Positions 31,892 through 42,050 of a stretch of DNA of 64,000 nucleotides are shown here, piece after piece. The DNA comes from Malus domestica (Eukaryota; Streptophyta; Magnoliopsida; Rosales; Rosaceae). The stretch is from contig NC_091677.1 of NCBI RefSeq assembly GCF_042453785.1, forward strand, positions 4,311,501 to 4,375,500, given 5' to 3'. The notes below the pieces were generated by a model that saw only the letters and a program-made list of their open reading frames with translations, did not search any database and was not told the origin of the DNA. The position numbers and the translations under genes were made by a program. Numbering within the stretch: position 1 is the stretch's first letter; every line of letters starts with the position of its first letter.

Positions 31892-32525
31892 ATGGCGGCT
31901 TCCCAATTCTCTGCAACTCGTAGCGGACCAGAGGCAGTGTGGCATTGCAAGTCGCAGTCCAAATTGATCGATTTCTGTCCCAGGAAGAACAAATCCAAGC
32001 TTTTGTTCACAAGGACCTCGAATCGGAGGCGGTCGTTTTCCTTCTCCGTGAAGAACGTTCTGGACAAGCCTCACGAGCTCAAGGATCCGATCATCGAACA
32101 AGGTCCTCCTCCTCATCTTCCTCTCTCTTCTTTGATGCTTTGATTGTTCGTCACTCGATTAGTTTACATAAAAAAAATGTATTAAAGATCCATGCTTTGT
32201 TCATCTGGTGATGATAATTTACTATCCGTGTTTCCAATCAAACTTAAATTTTGAGGAGTTTTTGGACATGGGGTTTGTTAATTAGATGGCTGAGAGCTTG
32301 AAAATCATCTGGTTAAGCTGGATTTTAGCTATCTTGAATCGATAGATGGCGCGTGTTAGCTGTTGGGTTTCGGATCCTTTTTTGATGCTGACATGGTAAA
32401 TATGTGATTGGTTTGCTGGGAGGGTTTAGGATCATCCCCATAAAATTCTCAATTTTGATATGTGTATATATATTGGTTTGCTGGGAGGGTTTAGGATCAT
32501 CCCCATAAAATTCTCAATTTTGATA

Positions 32526-32556
<31 letters not shown>

Positions 32557-35500
32557 TGGAGAGATTGTCTTTCTTTCTTATGTTTTAATGTAATGATTCG
32601 AGATATTGTGTTGCACTCAGTTTAGCACTTTGTATTTTTTACTTAGATGCTGCAAGCGCATTCAGCTCATTCACACCAGATACTGCATCCATCGCTTCAA
32701 GCATCAAATACCACGCAGAGTTCACCCCGTTGTTTTCTGCGGAGCAATTTGAGCTTCCAAAGGCCTTCTATGCAACTGCACAAAGTGTTCGTGATGCGCT
32801 CATTGTTAACTGGAATGCAACAAATAATTATTATGAAAAATTGAATGCAAAGCAGGCATATTATTTGTCAATGGAATTTTTGCAGGTTTGTCATCAATTC
32901 CCTGTATTTGTTTCCCACAAGTGTGGATGTGCATTTCTGTCACCTATAACTGCAATATGCCTCGTTTCATAAAGTTCTGTCTTTGCAGGGTAGAGCGCTG
33001 TTAAATGCCGTTGGTAATTTAGAGCTAGATGGTGCATATGCTGAGGCTTTAAGCAAGCTTGGACACAAGTTAGAAAATGTTGCTAACCAGGTGAGGTTCT
33101 GGCTAAGTCTCTTACTTTTTCGTCAAAATTTTGTTACGGACATTCATATTAATTTTGCATTATTAGCAACCATGCACTTCTATTAATGTCTGTCATGGCC
33201 CTCATTCTTCTCTGCATACTTTGTGTTTGTGTGTTGGTGCAACCAACTTATATAGATTATTTGATTATAGGAGCCGGATGCTGCACTTGGAAACGGGGGT
33301 CTTGGTCGGCTTGCCTCTTGCTTCTTGGACTCTTTGGCGACTTTAAATTATCCGGCTTGGGGTTATGGACTCAGGTACAAGTATGGCTTATTTAAACAGC
33401 AAATTACGAAAGATGGTCAAGAAGAAGTTGCTGAGGATTGGCTTGAGGTATGCATGCTTTCTGTTTTTATATTTCGCTTCAACGACTTCACTTTCTTTAA
33501 AGGTTTTTGGTGAAATCGTTATTTCTTATTAGTTGCTGAATCTTGCAGATGGGAAATCCATGGGAGATTGTGAGAAATGATGTCTCCTATCCAATAAAAT
33601 TCTATGGAAAGGTTGTTACTGGATCGGATGGAAAACGACATTGGATTGGAGGAGAAGACATAGATGCTGTTGCCTATGATGTTCCAATACCAGGATACAA
33701 AACTAAAACCACGATCAACTTGCGGCTTTGGTCGACGAAAGCTTCATCACAGGATTTTGATTTATATGCTTTTAATTCTGGAGAACACACGAAAGCATCT
33801 GAAGCTTTAGCAAATGCTGAAAAGGTTGTATATTGTGCTCCTTTCCTTCGGTTTCCTTTCAGTTTTCTTTATTTTCCAATTTCCCCTTTAACTGCTCCAA
33901 AGAAAACAGGTTTGTGTCCGCTTATGATTTCATAAATCTTTCTTGTAATGAATGTGGTTTTCATCAGCCCTCAGTCGATTTGATCCGAAAATATAGATTT
34001 CCGGTTTTATATTTGTTTTTCCAATGATTAACAGATTTGCTACGTACTTTATCCTGGGGATGAATCAATGGAGGGCAAGACACTTCGTTTGAAGCAACAA
34101 TATACCTTATGCTCTGCTTCTCTTCAAGATATCATTGCACGTTTTGAGAGAAGATCTGGAGCAAATGTCAAATGGCAAGAGTTCCCCGAGAAGGTCGCAG
34201 TGCAGATGAACGATACTCATCCAACCCTCTGCATTCCTGAACTGATGAGAATTTTGATTGATTTGAAGGGCTTGGACTGGAAGGAGGCGTGGAATATTAC
34301 TCAAAGGTAACACCTTTTGTGATTATGTAGGAAGACTTGTTAGTGGTACATGCTTAACTGTAGCAACTTCTTTCGCCTTACATCCTGTCACGTGTGTTCT
34401 AGAACGGTTGCATATACAAACCATACTGTTCTACCTGAGGCCTTGGAGAAATGGAGTTTGGAACTTATGGAGAAACTGCTTCCTCGACATGTTCAGATCT
34501 TAGAGATGATTGATGAGGAGGTAAAGCAGGACCGTGTACTAAATTCAAACAGTTCTTTACCTTTGGAGATTTTAAATTTATGGATTTCTTGTGTTTGCAA
34601 ATTCTGCAGCTCATTCAGACCATAATTTCGGAGTATGGCACAGCGGACTATGATTTAATAGATAAGAAACTTAAGGAGATGAGAATATTAGAAAATGTTG
34701 ACTTGCCTGCCAAATTTGCGGATTTGATTGTTAAACCCAAAAAGAGTTCCATTGCTGTTCCCAGTGAAGAAATTGAAGATTCAAAAGAGGAAGATGAGTC
34801 TGCTGATGAATCTGCTGATGAAGAAAACGTACCTGTGAAGAAACACGAAGAGGAAAAAAAGAAAAAGGTTGTGGTGGAACCACCGAAGTTAGTACGTATG
34901 GCGAATCTGTGTGTTGTGGGTGGTCATGCGGTAAATGGTGTTGCTGAAATACACAGTGAGATAGTGAAAGATGAAGTATTTAATTCATTTTATAAGGTAA
35001 GCCTTGACAGTTTTAGTAAAGACGAGGCTCTTTCAAGGTTCAAAAATTGCTCTTTTATCGATCTCTAACCTGCAAATTTGGCAGTTGTGGCCTAATAAAT
35101 TTCAAAACAAAACAAATGGTGTGACACCGAGAAGATGGATCCGCTTCTGTAATCCAGATTTAAGTAACATTATAACGAAGTGGATTGGCACGGAAGACTG
35201 GGTCTTAGATACTGAAAAACTGGCTGAATTACGAAAGGTAAAACTCATAAGAATGAACAATATGGAGTTTATGTTGACTTTTATACAATTTTTGCAGTAT
35301 CGTTGTTATGGCCATATACTTATCTCTGTTATTTGATTTTGTAATAGTTTGCAGATGATCAGGACCTCCAAACCCAATGGAGGGAAGCAAAAAGGAACAA
35401 CAAGTTGAAAGTTGTGTCGTTGATCAAAGAAAGAACGGGATATTCTGTCAACCCTGATGCAATGTTCGATATACAGGTATTTTCTATGCATTCAAATCTC

Positions 35501-38500
35501 CTCCAAATGTGTATTAAATAGATGGAAGCCTGCACAGCCAACTTCACGCATAGTTGGTTTATTCACTGCACAAATTTCCTTGTGTTTCTCATCATGCCTC
35601 AATCAAAGTTTTCTTTTCTTATTCGCATGCTTCTGTTCAGGTGAAGCGCATTCATGAATACAAGCGACAACTGATGAACATTATGGGAATTGTTTACCGC
35701 TACAAGAAAATGAAAGAAATGAGTGCTTCGGAAAGGAAGTCAAAGTTTGTTCCACGAGTTTGTATGTTTGGAGGAAAAGCATTTGCTACGTATGTGCAAG
35801 CCAAGAGAATTGTGAAATTTATCACAGATGTAGGGGCAACAGTGAATTGTGATCCTAGTATTGGTGATCTACTGAAGGTATCGATATCTTTGGTGTTAAT
35901 AGTGTCCTGGCATTAACAACATGATAAAAACAAGTGATTTGCAATGCTTTATTGACTTACAGTAAATATAAGTTGGCTCTGTAAAAGAACAAACACACAC
36001 AATATCTTTACATGCGTGTATTTTCGATTTGCTGTGAGTTCATCTGAATTACTGACCCACTAATTTATATTATCAATTGTCATATTAGGTTGTCTTCGTC
36101 CCTGATTACAATGTCAGTGTTGCTGAACAGTTAATTCCTGCAAGTGAGCTCTCACAGCACATCAGGTAATGTGGTCTTATTCGTTATATGATTCGTACTT
36201 CCGCTGGCCACATGCTTTTTCTGTCTGCGAGGGGTATATAAGTGGAGAAGCATCAGGAATTGGTTTTAAAAAAAATTCCACAGCTTAAGTTTTAAGCAAT
36301 AATTGATATTTTAGTAAGAAAAAAGGGGTTTGGCTGGGTTTGCGAGAATAGCCAAGAGTCAAATTCAAGCAGATTAGCTGGGGAAGTTATAGTTTTCGCC
36401 GTAGCCAACTTGAAGTCCATCGATTACACTTGTAACTTGTAGACTAGAGAGTTCAGAGCATTGTGTATTAAACTAACAATCTAGGTGAGCCTTCCTTGTG
36501 CTGGATAATATATCATGGGATCTTACTCGTACAAGGCGTGGAACTTGAGCGGGAATGACTTCAATGGAACTGATTGAAGCTAAACATACACGCAAACCAA
36601 CTGTTAATCGACCTTTTTTCAATTGTTATTTATTTGTAGTACCGCGGGGATGGAGGCCAGTGGAACCAGCAACATGAAGTTTGCAATGAATGGCTGCATC
36701 CTAATCGGGACTCTGGATGGTGCCAATGTTGAAATAAGAGAAGAGGTTGGAGAAGACAACTTTTTCCTATTTGGTGCTGAAGCTCATGAGATTGCTGGGC
36801 TGAGAAAAGAACGAGCCGAGGGGAAGGTTTGTCTGAATAACCAAATTGTTACTTTTGTTTATACCATATTTAGGGCCTCGTATATTTGGGCCTTGGGCCT
36901 TGTATTTGGGCCTCACACTAAAGCCCATACTTTGTAAAAGAGGAGGAGCCCCTTATTCTATAAAAGGGGACTCCTACCCTCATTCTAGGGGAGAGCTCAC
37001 TCTCACTCTCGGAGGCCAATTTCTGGAGCCTTCTCACCCCCTCTCAAAGCTCTTCACTCACAGAGTTCCTTCTCTCACAAATACTCTCAGATAAATACAT
37101 ATTCAGTGTGGACGTAGCCCAAACCTTGGGGTGAACCACGATAACTCTTGTGTCATTTACATTTCATGCAGATTCACGGTCGGATTTACGTTGTACCAAG
37201 ACCATCCGGTTTTGTGCATCAACATTTGGCGCCGTCTGTGGGAATCGACACAAAAAGCTATGTCGGTTCTCTTTCATTTTTTTCATCACCGCCATGAATC
37301 TGCAGAAACCAAGAACCCAAATCTTTCCCAGAAAATCCCCACAAACAACAAGCCACCATGTTATCTCCTCTCTTTTTCTCTCTCTATTTGTTTCTGTATC
37401 CTCATATAGAGATCTGATAAATAGTGTTTGGTGGTGTAAAGATACAAATCGAACGGTCCAGATCAACCCCAAACTTCTTCACCTCCGTGTGTTTCTGAAG
37501 CGCCAGATATCAACCCCAACCTTCTTCGTCCGACAAACTTAAAAAGCGGCAAAGCTTCATCCCAGGGTCGCTGATCGACCTAGCCCGATCGCGGGGCATC
37601 GATCTCGTTCGGATCGACACTAAGCACTCGCTGGCAGATTGGGAAGCGTTCGAACCTGACGAAGATGATGAATGGGTCAGGCCATGGACCAGGTCCGCAC
37701 TCTCGGGTCATAGATCGGGTCATGAACCGGGTCAACGACGCCCGCCTGGAGAAAGCTCTGGCCGTCTGCGAGGACCTGTTTGAGGACACGATCGATCAGC
37801 TCAATGATTCGCCGACCTCCGCCGACAGCACTACAAGAAGCTTCAGTCACCAAAAGATTGGGTGCGCAGAGAGATTTTGTATGTATGTAAGCCACCCGTT
37901 GGTCCATCCAGAAGAGGCCCCGCCCACGACTAAAGCGACAGCCCAGAACGCTCTCAGAGTGAGAATAAAGGACGTCCAAGGCATGCCTGGCACCCTCAGT
38001 GGGCTCGCCCTGCATCTCTGCCACCACAACTCTCACGACCCGTTTGCATTTCTCGGGTCTGATGGGTTAAGACCTTCTCGAAATGATGCTGTCGAGACTA
38101 CCAACATCTGCCTTCTTCCACCTTACTTCAGTGTGCAAAAGATGGAAATCAGGTGCATCTTCTCCCAGTTTTAAGCTTGCCTGCTCTCAGATCCCATTTC
38201 GGGATCCATGGTTTTTTAGAGTGTGAGAAAGCTGTAGTTAGTCATCCTGAACCCCACGATCTGAACTACCACCTACTACGCCGTCCGCCATGGGGCCCAC
38301 GCCATCCTCACTCTCCTCCTCCTTGCTGAGATCACGAGCGGCTGCCAGAACGCCTGGACCCTTACCTGGTTTCGAAGGGCCGGTTCGCCTACCGCAAACA
38401 AGCATGTTTCCTTCTGAAAAAAAAAGCTTTACAGAACAAATGGACGCAAATGATAGTATGGAAGTGGGAGAAAAGCATGAGAATGGTGGAAATGTTGAAG

Positions 38501-39178
38501 ATGCATTGCAATCAACTGATGATCATGCAACTGTAGCCAATGAACAAGAGGAGGAAGTTTCTGATTTTCCATTAGAACGCTGCATGAGGATAGTCCCACA
38601 TGATCAAAACGGAGGAGCTTTCTTTATTGCTGTCTTCCACAAACATTCTGCTTTGCCAGGAGCGAAGCAGCAATTTCTCGAGGCATTCATCAACAAGAAA
38701 AGCAGAAAGCAGCTGTCACTTTGGCTGCAATTATTACCACGGAAATATCAGTGTTAAAACCAACTGGAGTCATAAAAGCTATGGATACCAAGCAGCTGTC
38801 ATTTTAGAGAAAAGCAAGAAAAGCAATGGCAATTAAAAGGTTAAAGTCAGATGGTCTCCAAGGCCATAGAACATGGGTGGACAGAGAATGAGCAGAAAGA
38901 GAAAGCAAAAGCAAAAGATTATTCCCTTGTCTGTCATCTGCCAAAAGAAAGAAAAATAAAGAGAAAGCAAAAAACAAAAGCAAAAGAGAAAAGCAAAAGA
39001 TTTTTCTATTATTATGATTTCTTACCAGGTGAAGATATAGAGAGAGGGCATCAGAAAAACACTGCAAAAGCAAGGAATAAACACCTCACCCGAATGATGT
39101 AATTTATTTTTATTATCTTTCGGAGACATCTGTATAAACCCCATCAGAGGGTAATATGTATAAACCCCATCAGAGGGT

Positions 39179-39214
<36 letters not shown>

Positions 39215-41220
39215 AAAAGCCCAAAACAAATGGCTGACATGTTGTGGAGGGCAAAGGCCCATAGGCCTGAAATAGCACCAACCAGGTCATCAAAAGTACG
39301 CCCAGTACTCCGCAATTATTCGGCAACCCGCCGTTATTACCACCAACCAGGTGATCAAAAGTACACCCAGTACTCCACAATTATTCGGCAACTCGCCGCT
39401 ATTACCACCAACCAGGTGATCAAAAGTACGCCCAGTACTTCAAGTCATACATGAGCATTACTCATGTCAATCATACATAAACATTCATGAGCATCACTCA
39501 TCCAATCATACATAAACATTCATGAGCATCACTCATGTTAACATTCATGAGCATCACTCATGTTAACATCCATGAGCATCACTCATGTCAATCAACATAA
39601 ACATTCATGAGCATCACTCATGTCAATCAGCTTCAAACAGCTTCATTTACAAGAGCTCTAGCTTCAAAGACTTCATTTACAGAGCTATAGCTTCAAAGCT
39701 TCACTTGCAAAGCTTCACTTACAAAGCTTCAGTGCATGGTCTACAAAGACCGCCTCCGAACAACCGCCACTTCGGCCCATACATGGATTCAATTTGAAGT
39801 CTCCAGCCAACAGACTCTATTGACCGAAGACTTGGGGGACTACATTATGTACCATATATTGGGCCTCAACTGGGCCTCATGAAAAATATTTGGGGGACTC
39901 TAGCCCATCACTTATGTATTGAGGAGTGAGCCCTTATTCTATAAAAGGGAATCCCTCACTTTCATTAGAGAGCACCCATTATTCATGTACTGAGGAGTGA
40001 ACCCTTATTCTATAAAAGGGACTCCCTCACCATCATTAGAGAGCATCAACTCTAGCCCATCATTCATGTATTGAGGAGCGAGCCCTTATTCTATAAAAGG
40101 GACTCCCTCACCTTCAAACGCCGCAAGTCGAGCTAACCAAGGCAACATAAGCCACGAGCCGAGCAGCCTCACAGCATGTGCTACTTCTAGTTGAGCATCA
40201 TTTCAGATTGGGCACCGCCTCATATCGAGCATCAGTTACTTCGGCCCACACATGGACTGAATTTCAAGTCTCCAGCCAAAAGACTCTCTTGACTGAAGAC
40301 TTGGGGGACTACTGTTTATACCATATTTAGGGCCTCGTATATTTGGGCCTTGGGCCTTGTATTTGGGCCTCACACTAAAGCCCATACTTTGTAAAAGAGG
40401 AGGAGCCCCTTATTCTATAAAAGGGGACTCCTACCCTCATTCTAGGGGAGATCTCACTCTCACTCTCGGAGGCCAATTTCTGGAGCCTTCTCACCCCCTC
40501 TCAAAGCTCTTCACTCACAGAGTTCCTTCTCTCACAAATACTCTCAGATAAATACATATTCAGTGTGGACGTAGCCCAAACCTTGGGGTGAACCACGATA
40601 ACTCTTGTGTCATTTACATTTCATGCAGATTCACGGTCGGATTTACGTTGTACCAAGACCATCCGGTTTTGTGCATCAACAACTTTCATTCCCATGTTAT
40701 TGTTTAAGAACTGCCCTTGTGATGCAATTTTGATGTCTCTCTTTATGCAGTTTGTTCCAGACCCACGTTTTGAAGAAGTCAAGGAATTCGTCAAAAGCGG
40801 TGTTTTTGGGTCAGACAATTATGACGAACTGATTGGATCCCTGGAAGGAAATGAAGGATTTGGCCGTGCAGATTATTTCCTCGTCGGCAAGGACTTCCCC
40901 AGTTACATAGAATGCCAAGAGAAGGTCGATGAGGCATATCGAAACCAAAAGGTGAGATAATTCGCGGCATACATACCTCCTTGGTACTGATACATCGCCG
41001 GCATACATTTACTCTGCTGAATCTCAACATGTTTTTATAGCCCTGAGCAATGTTTTGAGTTCATTCGTGGCTAATGTTTTTACCTGTTGTTTTCGGGTGA
41101 CAGAGATGGACGAGAATGTCGATCCTGAACACAGCAGGCTCGTACAAGTTTAGCAGTGACAGAACCATTCACGAATATGCTAATGACATATGGAACATCA
41201 ACCCCGTCGAGTTGCCATAG
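31892..41220 (+). CDS. PHS1: Plastidial alpha-glucan phosphorylase (L-type), 15 exons
   Basis: The enzyme transfers glucosyl units between alpha-1,4-glucans and glucose-1-phosphate in starch metabolism of plastids. Exons, all GT-AG: 31892-32102, 32647-32885, 32989-33090, 33271-33447, 33549-33824, 34035-34306, 34403-34520, 34610-34996, 35085-35237, 35348-35476, 35641-35877, 36089-36165, 36640-36826, 40751-40951, 41104-41220. The sum is 2883 nt, or 960 residues, with no internal stop. Residues 1 to about 65 are Ser/Arg-rich, as in a chloroplast transit peptide. Phosphorylase landmarks: [20 protein letters not shown] (exon 4), MNDTHPTL (exon 6), KRIHEYKRQ (exon 11) and the pyridoxal-phosphate lysine in [10 protein letters not shown] (about K806, exon 13). 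An acidic, lysine-rich insert of about 50 residues in exon 8 (about 508-556, [15 protein letters not shown]) marks the plastidial L-type and is shorter than the 78-residue insert of tuber enzymes. Intron 13 contains element B; without it the intron would be about 93 nt. Confidence 0.96.
32407..32560. repeat. 65-bp tandem duplication plus TG/TA microsatellite in PHS1 intron 1
   Basis: ATTGGTTTGCTGGGAGGG starts two copies 65 bp apart (32407 and 32472). The second ends in an expanded (TG)n(TA)n run at about 32525-32556. Confidence 0.9.
36856..37224 (+). repeat. Element B, 5' LTR (369 bp)
   Basis: TGTTTATACC...GCATCAACA. A TATA box TATAAAA lies at 36959-36965. The U5 end (GTGGACGTAGCC, GTGAACCACG) is shared with elements A and C. 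Confidence 0.95.
37227..37244 (+). other. Primer-binding site of element B
   Basis: TGGCGCCGTCTGTGGGAA, two bases after the LTR. The first nine bases complement plant tRNA-Asp. It matches the site in element A over TGGCGCCGTCTGTGG. Confidence 0.75.
37541..37650 (+). pseudogene. Captured fragment of an inositol-tetrakisphosphate kinase (ITPK) gene
   Basis: The frame beginning at 37544 reads [20 protein letters not shown] followed by [12 protein letters not shown]. This corresponds to the N-terminal segment of plant ITPK1-type kinases (typically QSFIQPSL...A..RGIDLV.ID). Only about 35 residues are present and the ATP-grasp core is absent. It is in sense orientation in element B. The match is by recall. 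Confidence 0.65.
37719..37814 (+). pseudogene. Possible captured pectinesterase-inhibitor-like fragment
   Basis: [20 protein letters not shown] resembles the helix of plant PMEI/pectin methylesterase pro-domains, including the conserved Cys and the D-x-L-N ending. It is short, and the assignment is tentative. It lies between the ITPK-like and CASP-like fragments. Confidence 0.3.
37881..38024 (+). pseudogene. Captured fragment of a CASP-like (CASPL5-type) gene
   Basis: The frame reads [13 protein letters not shown], then [20 protein letters not shown]. This is the cytoplasmic N-terminus and first-helix start of plant CASPL5-type four-transmembrane proteins. Similarity stops after about 48 residues, before the membrane segments. 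It is in sense orientation in element B. Confidence 0.65.
38401..38658 (+). pseudogene. Captured fragment of an NSUN2/TRM4 tRNA methyltransferase gene
   Basis: About 86 residues: SMFPSEKK, an acidic linker, then [20 protein letters not shown] and [11 protein letters not shown]. This is the region just after the conserved catalytic core of plant tRNA (cytosine-5)-methyltransferases of the TRM4 type, whose usual sequence is RxxPHDQNTGxFF; here Thr is Gly. If the native gene has introns within this stretch, they are missing here, which would suggest capture from mRNA. It is in sense orientation in element B. Confidence 0.65.
39181..39212. repeat. Poly(A) run in element B
   Basis: Thirty-two A residues after a duplicated TATAAACCCCATCAGAGGGT (39134 and 39159). 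The corresponding region of element C (3890-3960) has only short runs. Confidence 0.9.
39270..40110 (+). repeat. Tail repeat modules of element B
   Basis: In order: about 65-bp repeats with AGTACGCCCAGTACT (39270-39440); CATGAGCATCACTCAT repeats (39450-39630); AAGCTTCA repeats (39629-39735); an internal PPT plus LTR-start copy (39771-39880); and three repeats of about 75 bp with CTTATTCTATAAAAGGG (39900-40110). Element C has the same modules in the same order with different copy numbers. Confidence 0.85.
40298..40312 (+). other. Polypurine tract of element B
   Basis: GACTTGGGGGACTAC directly precedes the 3' LTR at 40313. Confidence 0.65.
40313..40681 (+). repeat. Element B, 3' LTR (369 bp)
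   Basis: Nearly identical to the 5' LTR and followed by the ACTTT duplication at 40682. Confidence 0.95.
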
Positions 41221-41554
41221 AAGTTTCTGCTCGTAACCAAACACGGTCTTACCACGCCGTTGTGATGATCCTCGGCTTTTATTGTTCCCTCCCTCTCTAT
41301 CTCTCTCATGTAAAGGTAAACTGCTCGGAATAAAAGGGCAGCGTTTGGTTGCTACACTATTACCTTAAATGCTCGGGAAAAAAGCGGTTTTTTGAAATAA
41401 GCACCACCATCTCGTTTGGTTCGGTAAGAAATTAGTTTTTTATTGTAACACGAATACAAGTTGTAAGAGGGAAAATGTACTGGAGCAAAAACAAATGAGG
41501 TAGCTCTCGTTTGGCACACCGTGTAACACCTTGGATGGTACTAAATAATACGAA

Positions 41555-42050
41555 CCTAGTGTTTGTTGTCATCATGTATAAATTAGTTGCCGAATAAAGT
41601 TAGCTGCTTGATGGCTTTTAGTACTCTCTACATCTACTAGTTGGTACACTAAAAAAGCTCGGTATAATATAGTAATAAATTTGGAAATGTAATTTAATTT
41701 ATAATGCAATTAAGCAATTAAGCCTAGTGTTTGTTGTCCTTGTGTATAAATTAATCGCCGGATAAAGTTAGCCGTTTGATGGCTTTTAGTACTCTCTACA
41801 CTTGCTAGTTAGTACGCTAAAAAAGCTTGGTATAATATAGTAATAAATTTGGAAATGTAACTTAATTTATAATGCGATTACGCAATTAAGCCTAGTGTTT
41901 GTTGTCCTCATGTATAAATTAATCACTGGATAAAGTTAGCCGCTTGATGGCTTTTAGTACTCTCTACACCTTCTAGTTAGTACGCTGAAAAAGCTCGGTA
42001 TAATATAGTAAATAATTTTAAAATATAACGTAATTTATAATGCAAGACCT
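41555..42050. repeat. 168-bp tandem triplication 3' of PHS1
   Basis: Units start CCTAGTGTTTGTTGTC at 41555, 41723 and 41891. Each includes GATGGCTTTTAGTACTCTCT and GGTATAATATAGTAA. They differ by scattered substitutions. The first unit lies within a few hundred bases of the PHS1 stop, so it may overlap the 3' UTR or terminator. Confidence 0.9.

Larger units (their letters stand above)
36856..40681 (+). mobile_element. Element B: gene-fragment-carrying LTR retrotransposon in PHS1 intron 13
   Basis: A 3826-bp element with 369-bp LTRs (36856-37224 and 40313-40681) and a perfect 5-bp duplication ACTTT (36851-36855, 40682-40686). It lies in the same orientation as PHS1. There is a primer-binding site at 37227 and a polypurine tract before 40313, but no gag, protease, RT or integrase. 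The interior holds host-gene fragments (37541-38658) and then tandem-repeat modules shared with element C. The LTRs differ at one position that I can see (GAGAGCTC versus GAGATCTC near 36995 and 40452), so insertion is recent. Mobilisation must have used proteins from another element. Confidence 0.95.

Noticed and set aside
31666-32067. Minus-strand ORF of 133 residues
   Set aside because: It runs through the (GA)n microsatellite and is antisense to PHS1 exon 1. There is no protein-like signal.
36640-40951. PHS1 as a pseudogene because of the 3.8-kb insertion
   Set aside because: Element B lies wholly within the intron, donor and acceptor are intact, and the 15 exons join into an uninterrupted 960-residue frame.
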